This document shows positions 50,174 through 59,250 of a stretch of DNA of 64,000 nt, one piece after another. Source of the DNA: Teichococcus aestuarii. Its GTDB lineage: Bacteria; Pseudomonadota; Alphaproteobacteria; Acetobacterales; Acetobacteraceae. The stretch covers positions 62,001 to 126,000 of the forward strand of contig NZ_PDOA01000008.1 in NCBI RefSeq assembly GCF_003116135.1, given 5' to 3'. Within the stretch, counting starts at the first letter, position 1; every line of letters begins with the position of its first letter. The notes below the pieces were generated by a model that did no database searches, was not told the origin of the DNA, and saw only the letters and a list, made by a program, of their open reading frames with translations. Both the position numbers and the translations under genes were made by a program.

Positions 50174-50874
50174 CCAGGGCGCCAGAGGTGTCCCTTCCCG
50201 CGGATGGGGCGCTGGAGCGGGCGCTGTTCCAGCGGCTGAGTGAGGCGATCATCCGGGGCGAGATCCCGCTCGGTGCCAAGCTCAGCGAGCCGGCGCTCTC
50301 GCGCCAGTACGGCGTCAGCCGCGGGCCGCTGCGCGAGGCGCTGAACCGGCTGGAGGAGCGCCGGCTGGTGGAGCGCACGCCCCGGCTCGGCGCCCGCGTC
50401 GTCAGCCTCTCGGCCACGACCTTCCGCGAGATCTACGGCGTGCGCGAGGCGCTGGAGGGCCTGGCCGCTCGCGCCGCCGCCCATGCCATGGGCGAGGCGG
50501 ACCTCGCCCGGCTGCGCGCCATCCTGGCCCGGCAGGAAGCCAGCCTGGAGGGGGATGGCGAGCACGCCCCCAACGCCCTCGGCGGCATGGACGAGGATTT
50601 CCACGTCGCCATCGCCCGCGCCGCCGGCAACGGGCTGCTGATCGGCCTGCTCTGCGGCGACCTCTACCAGCAGCTCCGCCTCTACCGCTCGCAGCTGCGC
50701 AAGGTGGCGGGGCGCGGGCGGCGCGCCGTCACCGAGCACCGCCGCATCCTCGACGCCATCGAGGACCGCGACCCCGAGATGGCCGAGTGGCAGATGCGCC
50801 GCCACATCGCCGCCTCCTACACGGCCCTGGCGCCGCTCCTGGGCCCCGCCGCCTCCGAGGACCTTGCCGAATGA
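50155..50874 (+). CDS. GntR-family (FCD) transcriptional regulator
   Basis: 239 residues. N-terminal winged helix: GEIPLGAKLSEPALSRQYGV then SRGPLREALNRLEERRLVER. The FCD ligand domain has YGVREALEGLAARAAAHAMG and DEDFHVAIARAAGN, with Asp/His residues of the metal/carboxylate pocket. It controls carboxylate catabolism in this family. The stop overlaps the aconitase ATG (ATGA), so it is in the operon it probably regulates. Confidence 0.94.
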   Translation: MEEIVDTRAPEVSLPADGALERALFQRLSEAIIRGEIPLGAKLSEPALSRQYGVSRGPLREALNRLEERRLVERTPRLGARVVSLSATTFREIYGVREALEGLAARAAAHAMGEADLARLRAILARQEASLEGDGEHAPNALGGMDEDFHVAIARAAGNGLLIGLLCGDLYQQLRLYRSQLRKVAGRGRRAVTEHRRILDAIEDRDPEMAEWQMRRHIAASYTALAPLLGPAASEDLAE

Positions 50875-53510
50875 CCCCCTACCGCACCCTCCACGCGGGC
50901 GGCCGCGACCACGCCATCATCGACCTGCCGGCCATCGTCGGCGAGGACCGGCTGTGCGCTCTCCCCTTCAGCCTGCGCGTGCTGCTGGAGAACCTGCTGC
51001 GCCACCAGGACGGCGACACCGTCACCGAGGCCGAGATCGGCGCCGTGCTGGCCGCCGCCGGGGGCGAGGCCCGCCCGGCCGACATCGCCTTCCGCCCCGC
51101 CCGGGTGCTGATGCAGGACTTCACCGGCATCCCCGGCCTCGTCGACCTCGCCGCGCTGCGCGATGCCTTCGCCGCGCGCGGCGGGGATCCGCGGCAGGTG
51201 AACCCCGGCATCCCCGTCGACCTGATCGTCGACCACTCGCTGATCGTCGACCATGCCGGCGCGCCGGATGCCATGGCGCGCAACGTCGCCAACGAGTATC
51301 GCCGCAACGCCGAGCGCTACGCCTTCCTGCGCTGGGCGCAGGGCGCCTTCGGGAATCTGCGCGTGGCGCCGCCGGGCGGCGGCATCCTGCACCAGGTGAA
51401 CCTGGAGCACCTCGCCCGCGTGGTCTGGACGCGGGAGGAGGGCGGCCGCAGCCTGGCCTACCCCGACACGCTGGTGGGCACGGACAGCCACACCACCATG
51501 GTCAACGCCCTCGGCGTGCTGGGCTGGGGGGTGGGCGGCATCGAGGCGGAGGCGGCGATGCTCGGCCAGCCCCTGGTGTTCCGCCTGCCGGAGGTGGTGG
51601 GGGTGCGGCTCACCGGGCGGCTGCCCGCTGGCACCACGGCCACCGACCTGGTGCTGGCGCTGACCCAGCGGCTGCGGGCGGTCGGCGTGGTGGAGAAGTT
51701 CGTCGAGTTCACCGGCCCGGCGCTGGATGGCGCGCTCACCCTGGCCGACCGCGCGACGCTGGCCAACATGGCGCCCGAATACGGCTCCACCTGCGGCTTC
51801 TTCCCCGTGGACCGGGTGACGCTGGACTACCTCGCCGCCACGGGGCGGGATGCGGCGCAGCTCGATCTGGTGGAGGCCTGCTGCAAGGCCCAGGGCCTGT
51901 GGCGTGAGCCGGGCGCGCCGGAGCCGCGCTTCGCCACGCTGGTGGAGTTCGACCTCGGCACGGTGGAGCCCTGCGCCGCCGGCCCGCGCCGGCCGCAGGA
52001 CCGCGTGGCGCTGCCCGCCCTCCCCGCCAGCCTGACCGATTTCTCGGGGCGCGCGGCGGCGCATGGCTGGGAGGATGGCTTCGGCGATGGCGCGGTGGTG
52101 CTGGCCGCCATCACCTCCTGCACCAACACCTCCAACCCGGCGCTGATGGTGGGCGCCGGGCTGCTGGCCCGCAACGCCGTGGCGCGCGGCCTGACGGTGC
52201 CCGCCTGGGTGAAGACCTCGCTCACCCCCGGCTCCCGCGTGGTGGCGCGCTACCTGGAGAGCAGCGGGCTGCAACAGGATCTCGACGCGCTGGGCTTCCA
52301 CCTCACCGGCTTCGGCTGCGGCAGTTGCGGCGGCAATTCCGGCGCGCTGGCGGAGGAGGTGGCGGCACGCATTCGCGAGAAGGAGCTGGTGGCCTGCGCC
52401 GTGCTCTCCGGCAACCGCAACTTCGAGGGTCGCATCCACCCGCAGGCGCGGGCGGGCTACCTGATGTCGCCGCCGCTGGTGGTGGCCTATGCCCTGGCCG
52501 GCCGGGTGACGCTGGACCTGACCGCGGAGCCGCTGGGCCATGACCGGGAGGGCCGCCCCGTCATGCTGCGCGAGCTGTGGCCGGAGGCGGCGGAGATCGA
52601 GGCCGTGCTGCGCGGCGCCGTCTCGCCGGCGACCTACCGCGCCGAATACGCCAGCCTCTTCGCCGCCGATGCCGAATGGCGCGCCCTGCCCGTGGCCGGC
52701 GAGACGCGCTTCGCCTGGGCGCCCGGCAGCACCTATATCCGCCGCCCGCCCTACTTCGACGGGCTGCCCGCCGCCGAGGCCGCGCCGCAACTCTCCGGCG
52801 CCCGCCCGCTGCTGATCCTGGGCGACGGCATCACCACCGACCACATCTCGCCGGTCAGCGCCATCCCGGCCAGCTCTCCGGCGGGCGGCTTCCTGGCGGC
52901 GCATCAGGTGCCGCCGGGCGAGTTCAACGCCTATGGCGCGCGGCGCGCCAACCACGAGGTGATGATGCGCGGCGCCTTCGCCAACATCCGCATCCGCAAC
53001 GAGATGCTGCCCGGCCAGGAGGGCGGCCTGACCCGCCACGCGCCGAGCGGCACGGTGATGAGCGTCTATGACGCCGCGCTGCGCTACCGTGAGGAGGGCG
53101 TGCCGCTGGTGGTGGTGGCGGGGCGCGACTACGGCGCCGGCTCCTCGCGCGACTGGGCGGCGAAGGGGCCGGCGCTGCTCGGCGTGCGCGCCGTCATCGC
53201 CGAGAGCTTCGAGCGCATCCACCGCTCCAACCTCGTCAGCATGGGCATCCTGCCGCTGGAATTCACCGGCGGCGCCACGCGGCACAGCCTGGGGCTGGAC
53301 GGCACGGAACGCTTCGGCATCGAGGCGCTGGACGAGCAGGCGCAGCCCGGCGCCCTGTTGCGCGCCACGCTGCACCGGGCCGACGGACAGACGGAAATCC
53401 TGCCGCTGCGCTGCCGGCTGGACAGCGCCTATGACCGCCGCGTCTGGCGGGCGGGCGGCATATTGCCCTTCATGCTGCGGGCCCTGGTGGCGCGGGGGGT
53501 GGCGGCGTGA
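50871..53510 (+). CDS. Aconitate hydratase (AcnA/AcnD type)
   Basis: 879 residues from ATG 50871. [4Fe-4S] enzyme; cluster Cys are in AITSCTNTSNPA and FGCGSCGGNSG. N-terminal LPFSLRVLLENLLRHQDG and DLIVDHSLIVD, TLVGTDSHTTMVNALGVLGW, and the swivel-domain AGRDYGAGSSRDWAAKG with GDGITTDHISP are canonical. Sequence looks AcnA-like, but the overlapping prpF downstream suggests an AcnD-like role on 2-methylcitrate or on aconitate-type tricarboxylates. prpB and prpC are absent from the window. Confidence 0.94.
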   Translation: MTPYRTLHAGGRDHAIIDLPAIVGEDRLCALPFSLRVLLENLLRHQDGDTVTEAEIGAVLAAAGGEARPADIAFRPARVLMQDFTGIPGLVDLAALRDAFAARGGDPRQVNPGIPVDLIVDHSLIVDHAGAPDAMARNVANEYRRNAERYAFLRWAQGAFGNLRVAPPGGGILHQVNLEHLARVVWTREEGGRSLAYPDTLVGTDSHTTMVNALGVLGWGVGGIEAEAAMLGQPLVFRLPEVVGVRLTGRLPAGTTATDLVLALTQRLRAVGVVEKFVEFTGPALDGALTLADRATLANMAPEYGSTCGFFPVDRVTLDYLAATGRDAAQLDLVEACCKAQGLWREPGAPEPRFATLVEFDLGTVEPCAAGPRRPQDRVALPALPASLTDFSGRAAAHGWEDGFGDGAVVLAAITSCTNTSNPALMVGAGLLARNAVARGLTVPAWVKTSLTPGSRVVARYLESSGLQQDLDALGFHLTGFGCGSCGGNSGALAEEVAARIREKELVACAVLSGNRNFEGRIHPQARAGYLMSPPLVVAYALAGRVTLDLTAEPLGHDREGRPVMLRELWPEAAEIEAVLRGAVSPATYRAEYASLFAADAEWRALPVAGETRFAWAPGSTYIRRPPYFDGLPAAEAAPQLSGARPLLILGDGITTDHISPVSAIPASSPAGGFLAAHQVPPGEFNAYGARRANHEVMMRGAFANIRIRNEMLPGQEGGLTRHAPSGTVMSVYDAALRYREEGVPLVVVAGRDYGAGSSRDWAAKGPALLGVRAVIAESFERIHRSNLVSMGILPLEFTGGATRHSLGLDGTERFGIEALDEQAQPGALLRATLHRADGQTEILPLRCRLDSAYDRRVWRAGGILPFMLRALVARGVAA

Positions 53511-54658
53511 GGCGCCTGGCCCGGCTGCCGGCCGTCTACATGCGCGGCGGCACCAGCCGCGCCCTGTTCTTCCACAGCCGCGACCTGCCGGCCGAACGCG
53601 CCGAGTGGGATGCCATCTTCCTCGCCGCCCTCGGCAGCCCGGACCCGAACGGGCGGCAGCTCGACGGCATGGGCGGCGGCATCTCCTCCCTCTCCAAGAT
53701 CGCGGTGATCGGCCCGCCCAGCCGCGCCGATGCGGATGTGGACTACACCTTCGCCCAGGTGCAGGTGGACGCGCCGGTGGTCGGCTACCGCGGCAATTGC
53801 GGCAACATCTCCTCCGCCGTCGGCCCCTTCGCGGTGGAGGAAGGGCTGGTGCCGGCCACGGGCGACGAGGCGGTGGTGCGCATCCACAACACCAACACCG
53901 GCAAGATCATCGTCGCCCGCTTTCCGCTGGAGGGCGGGCTGCCGAGGCTGGAGGGGGATTTCGCCTTGCAGGGCGTGGCCGGCACGGCGGCGCCCATCCG
54001 CCTTGCCTTCACCGATCCGGGCGGCGCCGCCACGGGGCGCCTGCTGCCCAGCGGGCGGGTGACGGACACGCTGGAGATCCCCGGCCTCGGACCGCTGGAG
54101 GCCTCGCTGGTGGATGCGGCCAATCCGGTGGTGTTCGTCGCCGCCGCCGCGCTGGGGCTGGAGGGCACCGAAAGCCCCGCCGCCCTCTCCACGCCGGAGC
54201 ATATCGGCCGCTTCGAGGCGGTCCGCGCCGCCGCCGCGCTGGCGATGGGGCTGGTGGAGACGCTGGAGGAAGCGCGCACCCGGCTGCGCAACCTGCCGCA
54301 GGTGGCGCTGCTCGCCGCGCCGCGGGATGCCCCCGCCGCCGATGGCTCCACCCTGCCGGCCGGGGCCATGGACATCCTGGTGCGCATGATCTCCGCCGGG
54401 CAGCCGCACAAGGCCACGCCGCTCACCGGCGCCATGTGCCTGGCCGTGGCGGCGCGCATTCCCGGCAGCCTGGCGCAGCGTCTGGCCCGGACGCGCGGCG
54501 CGGCGGAGGATCTGCGCGTGGCGCACCCTTCCGGCATCCTGCCGGTGACGGCGCGCACGCGGCTGCAGGACGGCGCACTGCTGGCCGAGGAGACGGTGGT
54601 CTACCGCACCGCGCGCCGGCTGATGGAGGGGATGGTGGTCTACCCCGCCCCCGGCTGA
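53507..54658 (+). CDS. PrpF-family aconitate/oxalomesaconate isomerase
   Basis: 383 residues from GTG 53507, overlapping the aconitase stop. Family marks: VYMRGGTSRALFFHSRDLP at the start, LDGMGGGISSLSKIAVI, YRGNCGNISSAVGPFAVEEG (the Cys of the first proline-racemase-like half) and KATPLTGAMCLAVAARIPG (second half). Cofactor-independent isomerisation of 2-methylaconitate, trans-aconitate or 4-oxalomesaconate. Paired with the aconitase. Confidence 0.93.
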   Translation: MRRLARLPAVYMRGGTSRALFFHSRDLPAERAEWDAIFLAALGSPDPNGRQLDGMGGGISSLSKIAVIGPPSRADADVDYTFAQVQVDAPVVGYRGNCGNISSAVGPFAVEEGLVPATGDEAVVRIHNTNTGKIIVARFPLEGGLPRLEGDFALQGVAGTAAPIRLAFTDPGGAATGRLLPSGRVTDTLEIPGLGPLEASLVDAANPVVFVAAAALGLEGTESPAALSTPEHIGRFEAVRAAAALAMGLVETLEEARTRLRNLPQVALLAAPRDAPAADGSTLPAGAMDILVRMISAGQPHKATPLTGAMCLAVAARIPGSLAQRLARTRGAAEDLRVAHPSGILPVTARTRLQDGALLAEETVVYRTARRLMEGMVVYPAPG

Positions 54659-54743
54659 ACCGGATTTCCGCGCGCCCCGCCAGGCCGGCGGCAGACCGGC
54701 GACGGGGCGCGCGCCTGCCAGAAGCAACGAGGAAACATCCATC

Positions 54744-55706
54744 ATGCAACGCCGCCCCCTGCTGGCCGCCGCGGCCGCCCTGCCCTTCCTGGGGCTGGGC
54801 GCCCGTGCCCGCGCCGCCGAGATCATCCAGAGCCTCGCCATGTTCATCCCCGCCGCGCCCGGCGGCGGGTGGGACGGGCTGGGCCGCGCCATCGAGCATG
54901 TCGGCGTCGGGGCCGGGCTCGTCGGGCGCTGCCAGTTCGAGAACCTGCCGGGCGGCGCGGGCACGGTGGGGCTGGCCCGCTTCGTCACCAGCCGGCGCGG
55001 CCGGGCGGACAGCCTGCTGGTCTGCGGCGCCAGCGTGGTGGGCTCGGCCATCGCCAGCAAATCGCCGGTCAGCCTGAAGGACGTGGTGCCCGTGGCGCGG
55101 CTGACCGAGGAGGCCGCCGTCATCGTCGTGCCCGCCGGCAGCGAGTTCCGCGACATCCGCCACTTCGCCGAGGCGCTGCGGCAGGAGCCGCGCGGCATCC
55201 CGATCGCCGGTGCCGGCGGCGGCACGGTGGACCATGTGGCGCTCGGCCTGCTGTTCCAGGCGCTGGGCCGCAAGCCGCTGGAGGCGCAGTTCGTCTCCTT
55301 CCCCGGCGGCGGCGCCACGCAATCGGCGGTGATCGGCGCGCAGGTGAAGGCCGCCGTCGCCGGCTGGGGCGAGTTCTCCGAGCAGGTGGCGGCGGGGCGG
55401 GTGCGGGCGCTGGCCACCACCGGCACGCGCCGCCTGCACCCCGAGGTGCCAACCCTGCGCGAGAGCGGCTACGACGTGACGGCCACCAACTGGCGCGGCC
55501 TGTTCGCCGCCCCCGGCGTGGCGGAGGAGGTGCGGCGCCGCCTCGTGGCCTTTGCCGAGGCGCTGCACGCCACCCCCGCCTGGGGCGAGATGCTGCGCAA
55601 GCGCGGCTGGGACGACGCCTTCCTCACCGGCGAGGCCTTCGCCTCCTTCATCGCCAAGGACCAGGCGGACACCGAGGGCGTGCTGAAGGCGATGGGCCTC
55701 GCCTGA
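54744..55706 (+). CDS. TctC-type tricarboxylate-binding protein
   Basis: 320 residues. Signal peptide 1-25 (ALPFLGLGARARA). Mature: MFIPAAPGGGWDGLGRAIEH, FENLPGGAGTVGLARFV, SFPGGGATQSAVIGAQVKAA. This GGGWD variant is closer to true TctC than the generic Bug proteins nearby. It would capture a tricarboxylate for the aconitase/PrpF pair. It follows prpF by 85 bp on the same strand. Confidence 0.92.
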   Translation: MQRRPLLAAAAALPFLGLGARARAAEIIQSLAMFIPAAPGGGWDGLGRAIEHVGVGAGLVGRCQFENLPGGAGTVGLARFVTSRRGRADSLLVCGASVVGSAIASKSPVSLKDVVPVARLTEEAAVIVVPAGSEFRDIRHFAEALRQEPRGIPIAGAGGGTVDHVALGLLFQALGRKPLEAQFVSFPGGGATQSAVIGAQVKAAVAGWGEFSEQVAAGRVRALATTGTRRLHPEVPTLRESGYDVTATNWRGLFAAPGVAEEVRRRLVAFAEALHATPAWGEMLRKRGWDDAFLTGEAFASFIAKDQADTEGVLKAMGLA

Positions 55707-55745
55707 GGCCCGCCCCGAGCGATCTCACAGGGACAGGAACAGCCC

Positions 55746-56717
55746 ATGCAACCCCTCCTCCGCCGCCGCGCTGCCCTGGCGGCCGGCCTCGCCCTCGCCG
55801 CGCCCGCCGTGGCGCGGGCGCAGCGCCCCTGGCCGGATGGCCCCATTCGCATCGTCGCGCCCTTCCCGCCCGGCGGCAGCGCCGACCTGATCTGCCGCCT
55901 GCTGCAGACCCCGCTGCAGCAATCGCTCGGCGTGCCGGTGGTGGTGGAGAACAGGCCGGGCGCCAGCGGCGCGCTGGGCACCGCCAGCGTGGCCCGCGCC
56001 GCACCGGACGGGCAGAGCTTCGTGCTGGTGTTCGACACGCATGTGGTGAACCCCGCCCTCAACCCCACCCTCGGCTTCACGGCGAAGGACCTGCGCGCGG
56101 TGATGCTGGTGGCCACGGCGCCGATGCTGGTGGCCACCGCCACGGCCAAGCCCTGGGCGACGCTGGAGGCCGTCATCGCCCAGGCGAAGCGGGCGCCGGA
56201 GAGCGTCAGCTACGGCACCGTCGGCATCGGCAGCCTGGCGCACCTGACCATGGAGCGGCTGCAGGACGCCACGGGCTGCCGCATGGTGCACGTGCCCTAT
56301 CGCGGCGGCGGCCCGATGAGCGCCGCCGCCTCCTCGGGCGAGGTGGACCTGGCGGTGGCCAGCGTGGTGGGGCTGGGCGGGCAGGTGGGCACGACGCTGC
56401 GCGCCCTGGCGCAGACGGGCGAGGCGCGCTCCCCCCTGCGGCCGGGCATCCCCACCCTGATCGAGAGCGGCGTGGCCGGCGTTTCCGCCCGCGCCTTCTG
56501 GGGGCTGCTGGCGCCGGCGGGCGTGCCGGACGCGGTCATCGGCCGCTTCCACGCCGCCCTGCAGGAGGCGCTGCGCCAGCCCGCCCTGCGCCAGCCGCTG
56601 GAGAGCCAGGGGGTGGACGTGGTGGCCTCCACCCCGGAGGCGTTCGAGACCTTCCTGGCGGAACAGGCGAAGATCTGGACCGCCGTGGTGCGCGAGAAGA
56701 AGATCTCGGCCAACTGA
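55746..56717 (+). CDS. Bug/TctC-family solute-binding protein
   Basis: 323 residues with AGGGACAGG upstream. Signal peptide 1-25 (ALAAPAVARA). IRIVAPFPPGGSADLICRLL, VVVENRPGASGALGTASVA, VHVPYRGGGPMSAAASSGEV are generic Bug blocks. A second binding protein in tandem with the TctC-type gene (39-bp gap). The pair may recognise different substrates. No tctA/tctB seen. Converges on the ABC permease gene. Confidence 0.93.
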   Translation: MQPLLRRRAALAAGLALAAPAVARAQRPWPDGPIRIVAPFPPGGSADLICRLLQTPLQQSLGVPVVVENRPGASGALGTASVARAAPDGQSFVLVFDTHVVNPALNPTLGFTAKDLRAVMLVATAPMLVATATAKPWATLEAVIAQAKRAPESVSYGTVGIGSLAHLTMERLQDATGCRMVHVPYRGGGPMSAAASSGEVDLAVASVVGLGGQVGTTLRALAQTGEARSPLRPGIPTLIESGVAGVSARAFWGLLAPAGVPDAVIGRFHAALQEALRQPALRQPLESQGVDVVASTPEAFETFLAEQAKIWTAVVREKKISAN

Positions 56718-56770
56718 GGGCGGCCGGGGGAGGCCGCGCGCTTCCCTCCTGGCCTCCAGATGCTGGCCCT

Positions 56771-57727
56771 TCAGGCACCGGCCAGCGCCGCCTTGCGCCG
56801 GCCGAATTGCTGGTCGGCCAGCACGCCGAGCAGGATGACGCTGCCCATCACCGCGAAGTTCAGCGAGGAGGGGATGCCGAGGATGTTCACCAGGTTCTGC
56901 AGGATCTGCAGCAGCACCGTGCCGAGCACGATGCCGAGCACGCTGCCCTCCCCCCCGCGCAGCGAGCAGCCGCCCAGCACCGCCGCGGCGATGGCGTAGA
57001 GCTCGTAGAAATTGCCGAAGGAGGAGGGCGAGACGGAGCTGGTGTAGAACACCAGCAGCACGGTGGAGAGCCCCGCCAGCAGCCCGCCCAGCAGGTAGGC
57101 GCCGACCACCACCGCGCGCGTGTCGATGCCCGAGTGCCGCGCCGCCTCCTCGTTGCGCCCCACCGCGTAGAGGTAGCGGCCGAACACCGAGCGGTGCAGC
57201 AGCACCCCCACCACCAGCGCCACCACGAGCAGCGCCAGGAAGGGGTGCGGGATGCCGAAGCTGCGGCCGGAGGCGAGCCAGGTGAGCGTGTCGAGGTCGC
57301 CGGCATAGCCGAAGCCCATCGTGCCGTCCTGCGTGTAGTAGCGGGCGGCGCCGCGGTAGATCAGCAGGCCGCAGAGGGTGACGACGAAGGGCTGCAGCCC
57401 CAGCCGCGTCACCAGCACCCCGTGCAGCGCGCCGAGCAGCAGCCCCGCCACCAGCACCACCAGCACGGCGAAGGGCCAGAACAGTTCGTAATTCACCAGC
57501 AGGTCGACGAAGACGACGCCGAGCAGCGCCAGCATCGCCCCCACCGAGAGGTCGATGCCCGCCGTGATGATGATCAGCCCCTGGCCGATGCTGAAGATGC
57601 CGAACAGGCCGATGAGGTTGGCCATGTTCAGCAGGTTGACGGTGGAGAGGAAGAGCGGGTTGAGGAAGGCGGTGATGGCGCCGATCACCACCAGCAGCGC
57701 GCCGAGGCCGAGGTCCTTGCGGTTCAC
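56771..57727 (-). CDS. Sugar ABC transporter permease (RbsC-like)
   Basis: 318 residues, about eight to ten hydrophobic segments. Family marks: GLIIITAGIDLSVGAMLALL, LVTRLGLQPFVVTLCGLLIY, and GRYLYAVGRNEEAARHSGID (the EAA-like loop). Forms the inner-membrane channel for a pentose or other sugar. Overlaps the ATPase gene by 4 bp. Confidence 0.95.
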   Translation of the reverse strand: MNRKDLGLGALLVVIGAITAFLNPLFLSTVNLLNMANLIGLFGIFSIGQGLIIITAGIDLSVGAMLALLGVVFVDLLVNYELFWPFAVLVVLVAGLLLGALHGVLVTRLGLQPFVVTLCGLLIYRGAARYYTQDGTMGFGYAGDLDTLTWLASGRSFGIPHPFLALLVVALVVGVLLHRSVFGRYLYAVGRNEEAARHSGIDTRAVVVGAYLLGGLLAGLSTVLLVFYTSSVSPSSFGNFYELYAIAAAVLGGCSLRGGEGSVLGIVLGTVLLQILQNLVNILGIPSSLNFAVMGSVILLGVLADQQFGRRKAALAGA

Positions 57728-59244
57728 GCGGCGGCCTCCTCGCCCTGGCCGATGGCCAGGCGCAGCACCGCCTGCTCGCTGAACAGGTCGCGGTCCAGCA
57801 TGCCGCTGATGCGGCCCTCATGCATCACGGCGATCCGGTCGGAGACGCCGATCACCTCTTCCATGTCGCTGGAGATCATCAGGATGGCCACCCCCTCGTC
57901 GGCCAGCGCGCGCATCAGCGCGTAGATCTCGCCCTTGGCGCCGGCATCGATGCCGCGCGTCGGCTCGTCGAACAGGATCACCCGCGGCGCCATGCTGAGC
58001 CACTTGGCCAGCACCACCTTCTGCTGGTTGCCGCCCGAGAGCGTGGCGGCGACGACGCCGACATGCGGCGCCTTGATCCGCAGGGAAGCCACCTGCCGCT
58101 CCGCCGTGGCGGCCTCCTTCCGCCGGTCCAGCAGGAACAGCCGCGCGAAGCTGTGCAGCGAGGCGAGGCTGACATTCTCGGCGATGGGCATGGAGAGCAC
58201 GAGGCCCGCCGCCTTGCGGTCCTCCGGCACCAGGTAGAGGCCGGCGCGCACCGCGTCGCGCGGCGAGGCCAGGCGCAGCGGCCGCCCGTCCAGCAGCACC
58301 CGCCCGCCGCGCGGCGGGTCGAGCCCGAACAGGGCGCGGGCCAGCGAGGTGCGCCCGGCCCCCACCAGCCCGGCCAGCCCCAGGATCTCGCCCGCGCGGA
58401 TCTCCAGATCCGCCCGCGCCTGGGGGAAGGCTTCCGTCACCAGCCCCTCCGCCGTCAGCCCGCCCGGCCCGGGGGCGCGGCGCGGCGGCGTGTAGAGGGC
58501 GCGCAGCTCCCGCCCGATCATCAGCCGGATCATCGCCGCGTGGCCGATCTCGCCGCGCTCCAGCGTGCCGGCGAGCTTCCCGTCGCGCAGGCAGACGACG
58601 CGGTCGGCGCAGTCGACGATCTCGGCCAGGCGGTGGGTGATGTAGATGATGGCGGTGCCCGCGGCGCGCAGCTCCTGCACCACGGCGAGCAGCCGCGCCG
58701 TCTCCGACAGCGTCAGCGAGGAGGTCGGCTCGTCGAAGATGATGATGCGCGCCTCGGCCGCCAGCGCCTTGGCGATCTCGACGAGCTGGCGCTGCGCGAT
58801 GGAGAGCGCGGCCAGCGGTGTCTCGGGCGCGAAATCGGCGCCGAGCCGCGCCAGCAGCGGCCGCACCCGCGCAGCCGCCGCGCGCCGGTCGAGCAGGCGC
58901 AGCGGGCCGCCGCGCAGCGGCTCGCGCCCGAACAGCACGTTGGCCGCCACGTCGAGGTTGTCGAAGAGGTTCAGCTCCTGGTGCACGAAGGCGATGCCGG
59001 CGGCCTGCGCGTCGGGCACGGTCAGGCGGGGCCATTCCCGCCCCCCCACCACGATGCGCCCGGCGCTGGGGGCGACGACGCCGCCCAGCACCTTCATCAG
59101 CGTGGACTTGCCGGCGCCGTTCTCGCCGATCAGCCCGAGCACCTCCCCCGGCCTCAGCCGCAGGCTCACATCGTCCAGCGCCCGCACGCCGGGATAGCTC
59201 TTGCTGATGCCCTCGAGCGACAGGATCGGGGCCACCCCGTCCAT
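57724..59244 (-). CDS. Sugar ABC transporter ATPase (RbsA-like, two domains)
   Basis: 506 residues, two nucleotide-binding domains. Domain 1: Walker A GENGAGKST (40-48), signature LSIAQRQLVEIAKAL, Walker B IIIFDEPTSSLT. Domain 2: degenerate Walker A GLVGAGRTS, signature LSGGNQQKVVLAKWL, Walker B VILFDEPTRGID. The degenerate second site is normal for RbsA/MglA. Energises the permease encoded next. Confidence 0.97.
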   Translation of the reverse strand: MDGVAPILSLEGISKSYPGVRALDDVSLRLRPGEVLGLIGENGAGKSTLMKVLGGVVAPSAGRIVVGGREWPRLTVPDAQAAGIAFVHQELNLFDNLDVAANVLFGREPLRGGPLRLLDRRAAAARVRPLLARLGADFAPETPLAALSIAQRQLVEIAKALAAEARIIIFDEPTSSLTLSETARLLAVVQELRAAGTAIIYITHRLAEIVDCADRVVCLRDGKLAGTLERGEIGHAAMIRLMIGRELRALYTPPRRAPGPGGLTAEGLVTEAFPQARADLEIRAGEILGLAGLVGAGRTSLARALFGLDPPRGGRVLLDGRPLRLASPRDAVRAGLYLVPEDRKAAGLVLSMPIAENVSLASLHSFARLFLLDRRKEAATAERQVASLRIKAPHVGVVAATLSGGNQQKVVLAKWLSMAPRVILFDEPTRGIDAGAKGEIYALMRALADEGVAILMISSDMEEVIGVSDRIAVMHEGRISGMLDRDLFSEQAVLRLAIGQGEEAAA

Positions 59245-59250
59245 GGCGGC

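Noticed and set aside
49767-50417. A 216-residue minus-strand frame across the GntR promoter
   Set aside because: It overlaps the GntR coding start antisense, is Ser/Arg/Ala-rich, and lacks a ribosome site or family pattern.
50817-53375. An 852-residue open frame antisense to the aconitase gene
   Set aside because: Same GC artefact; the aconitase on the other strand has all cluster and active-site motifs.
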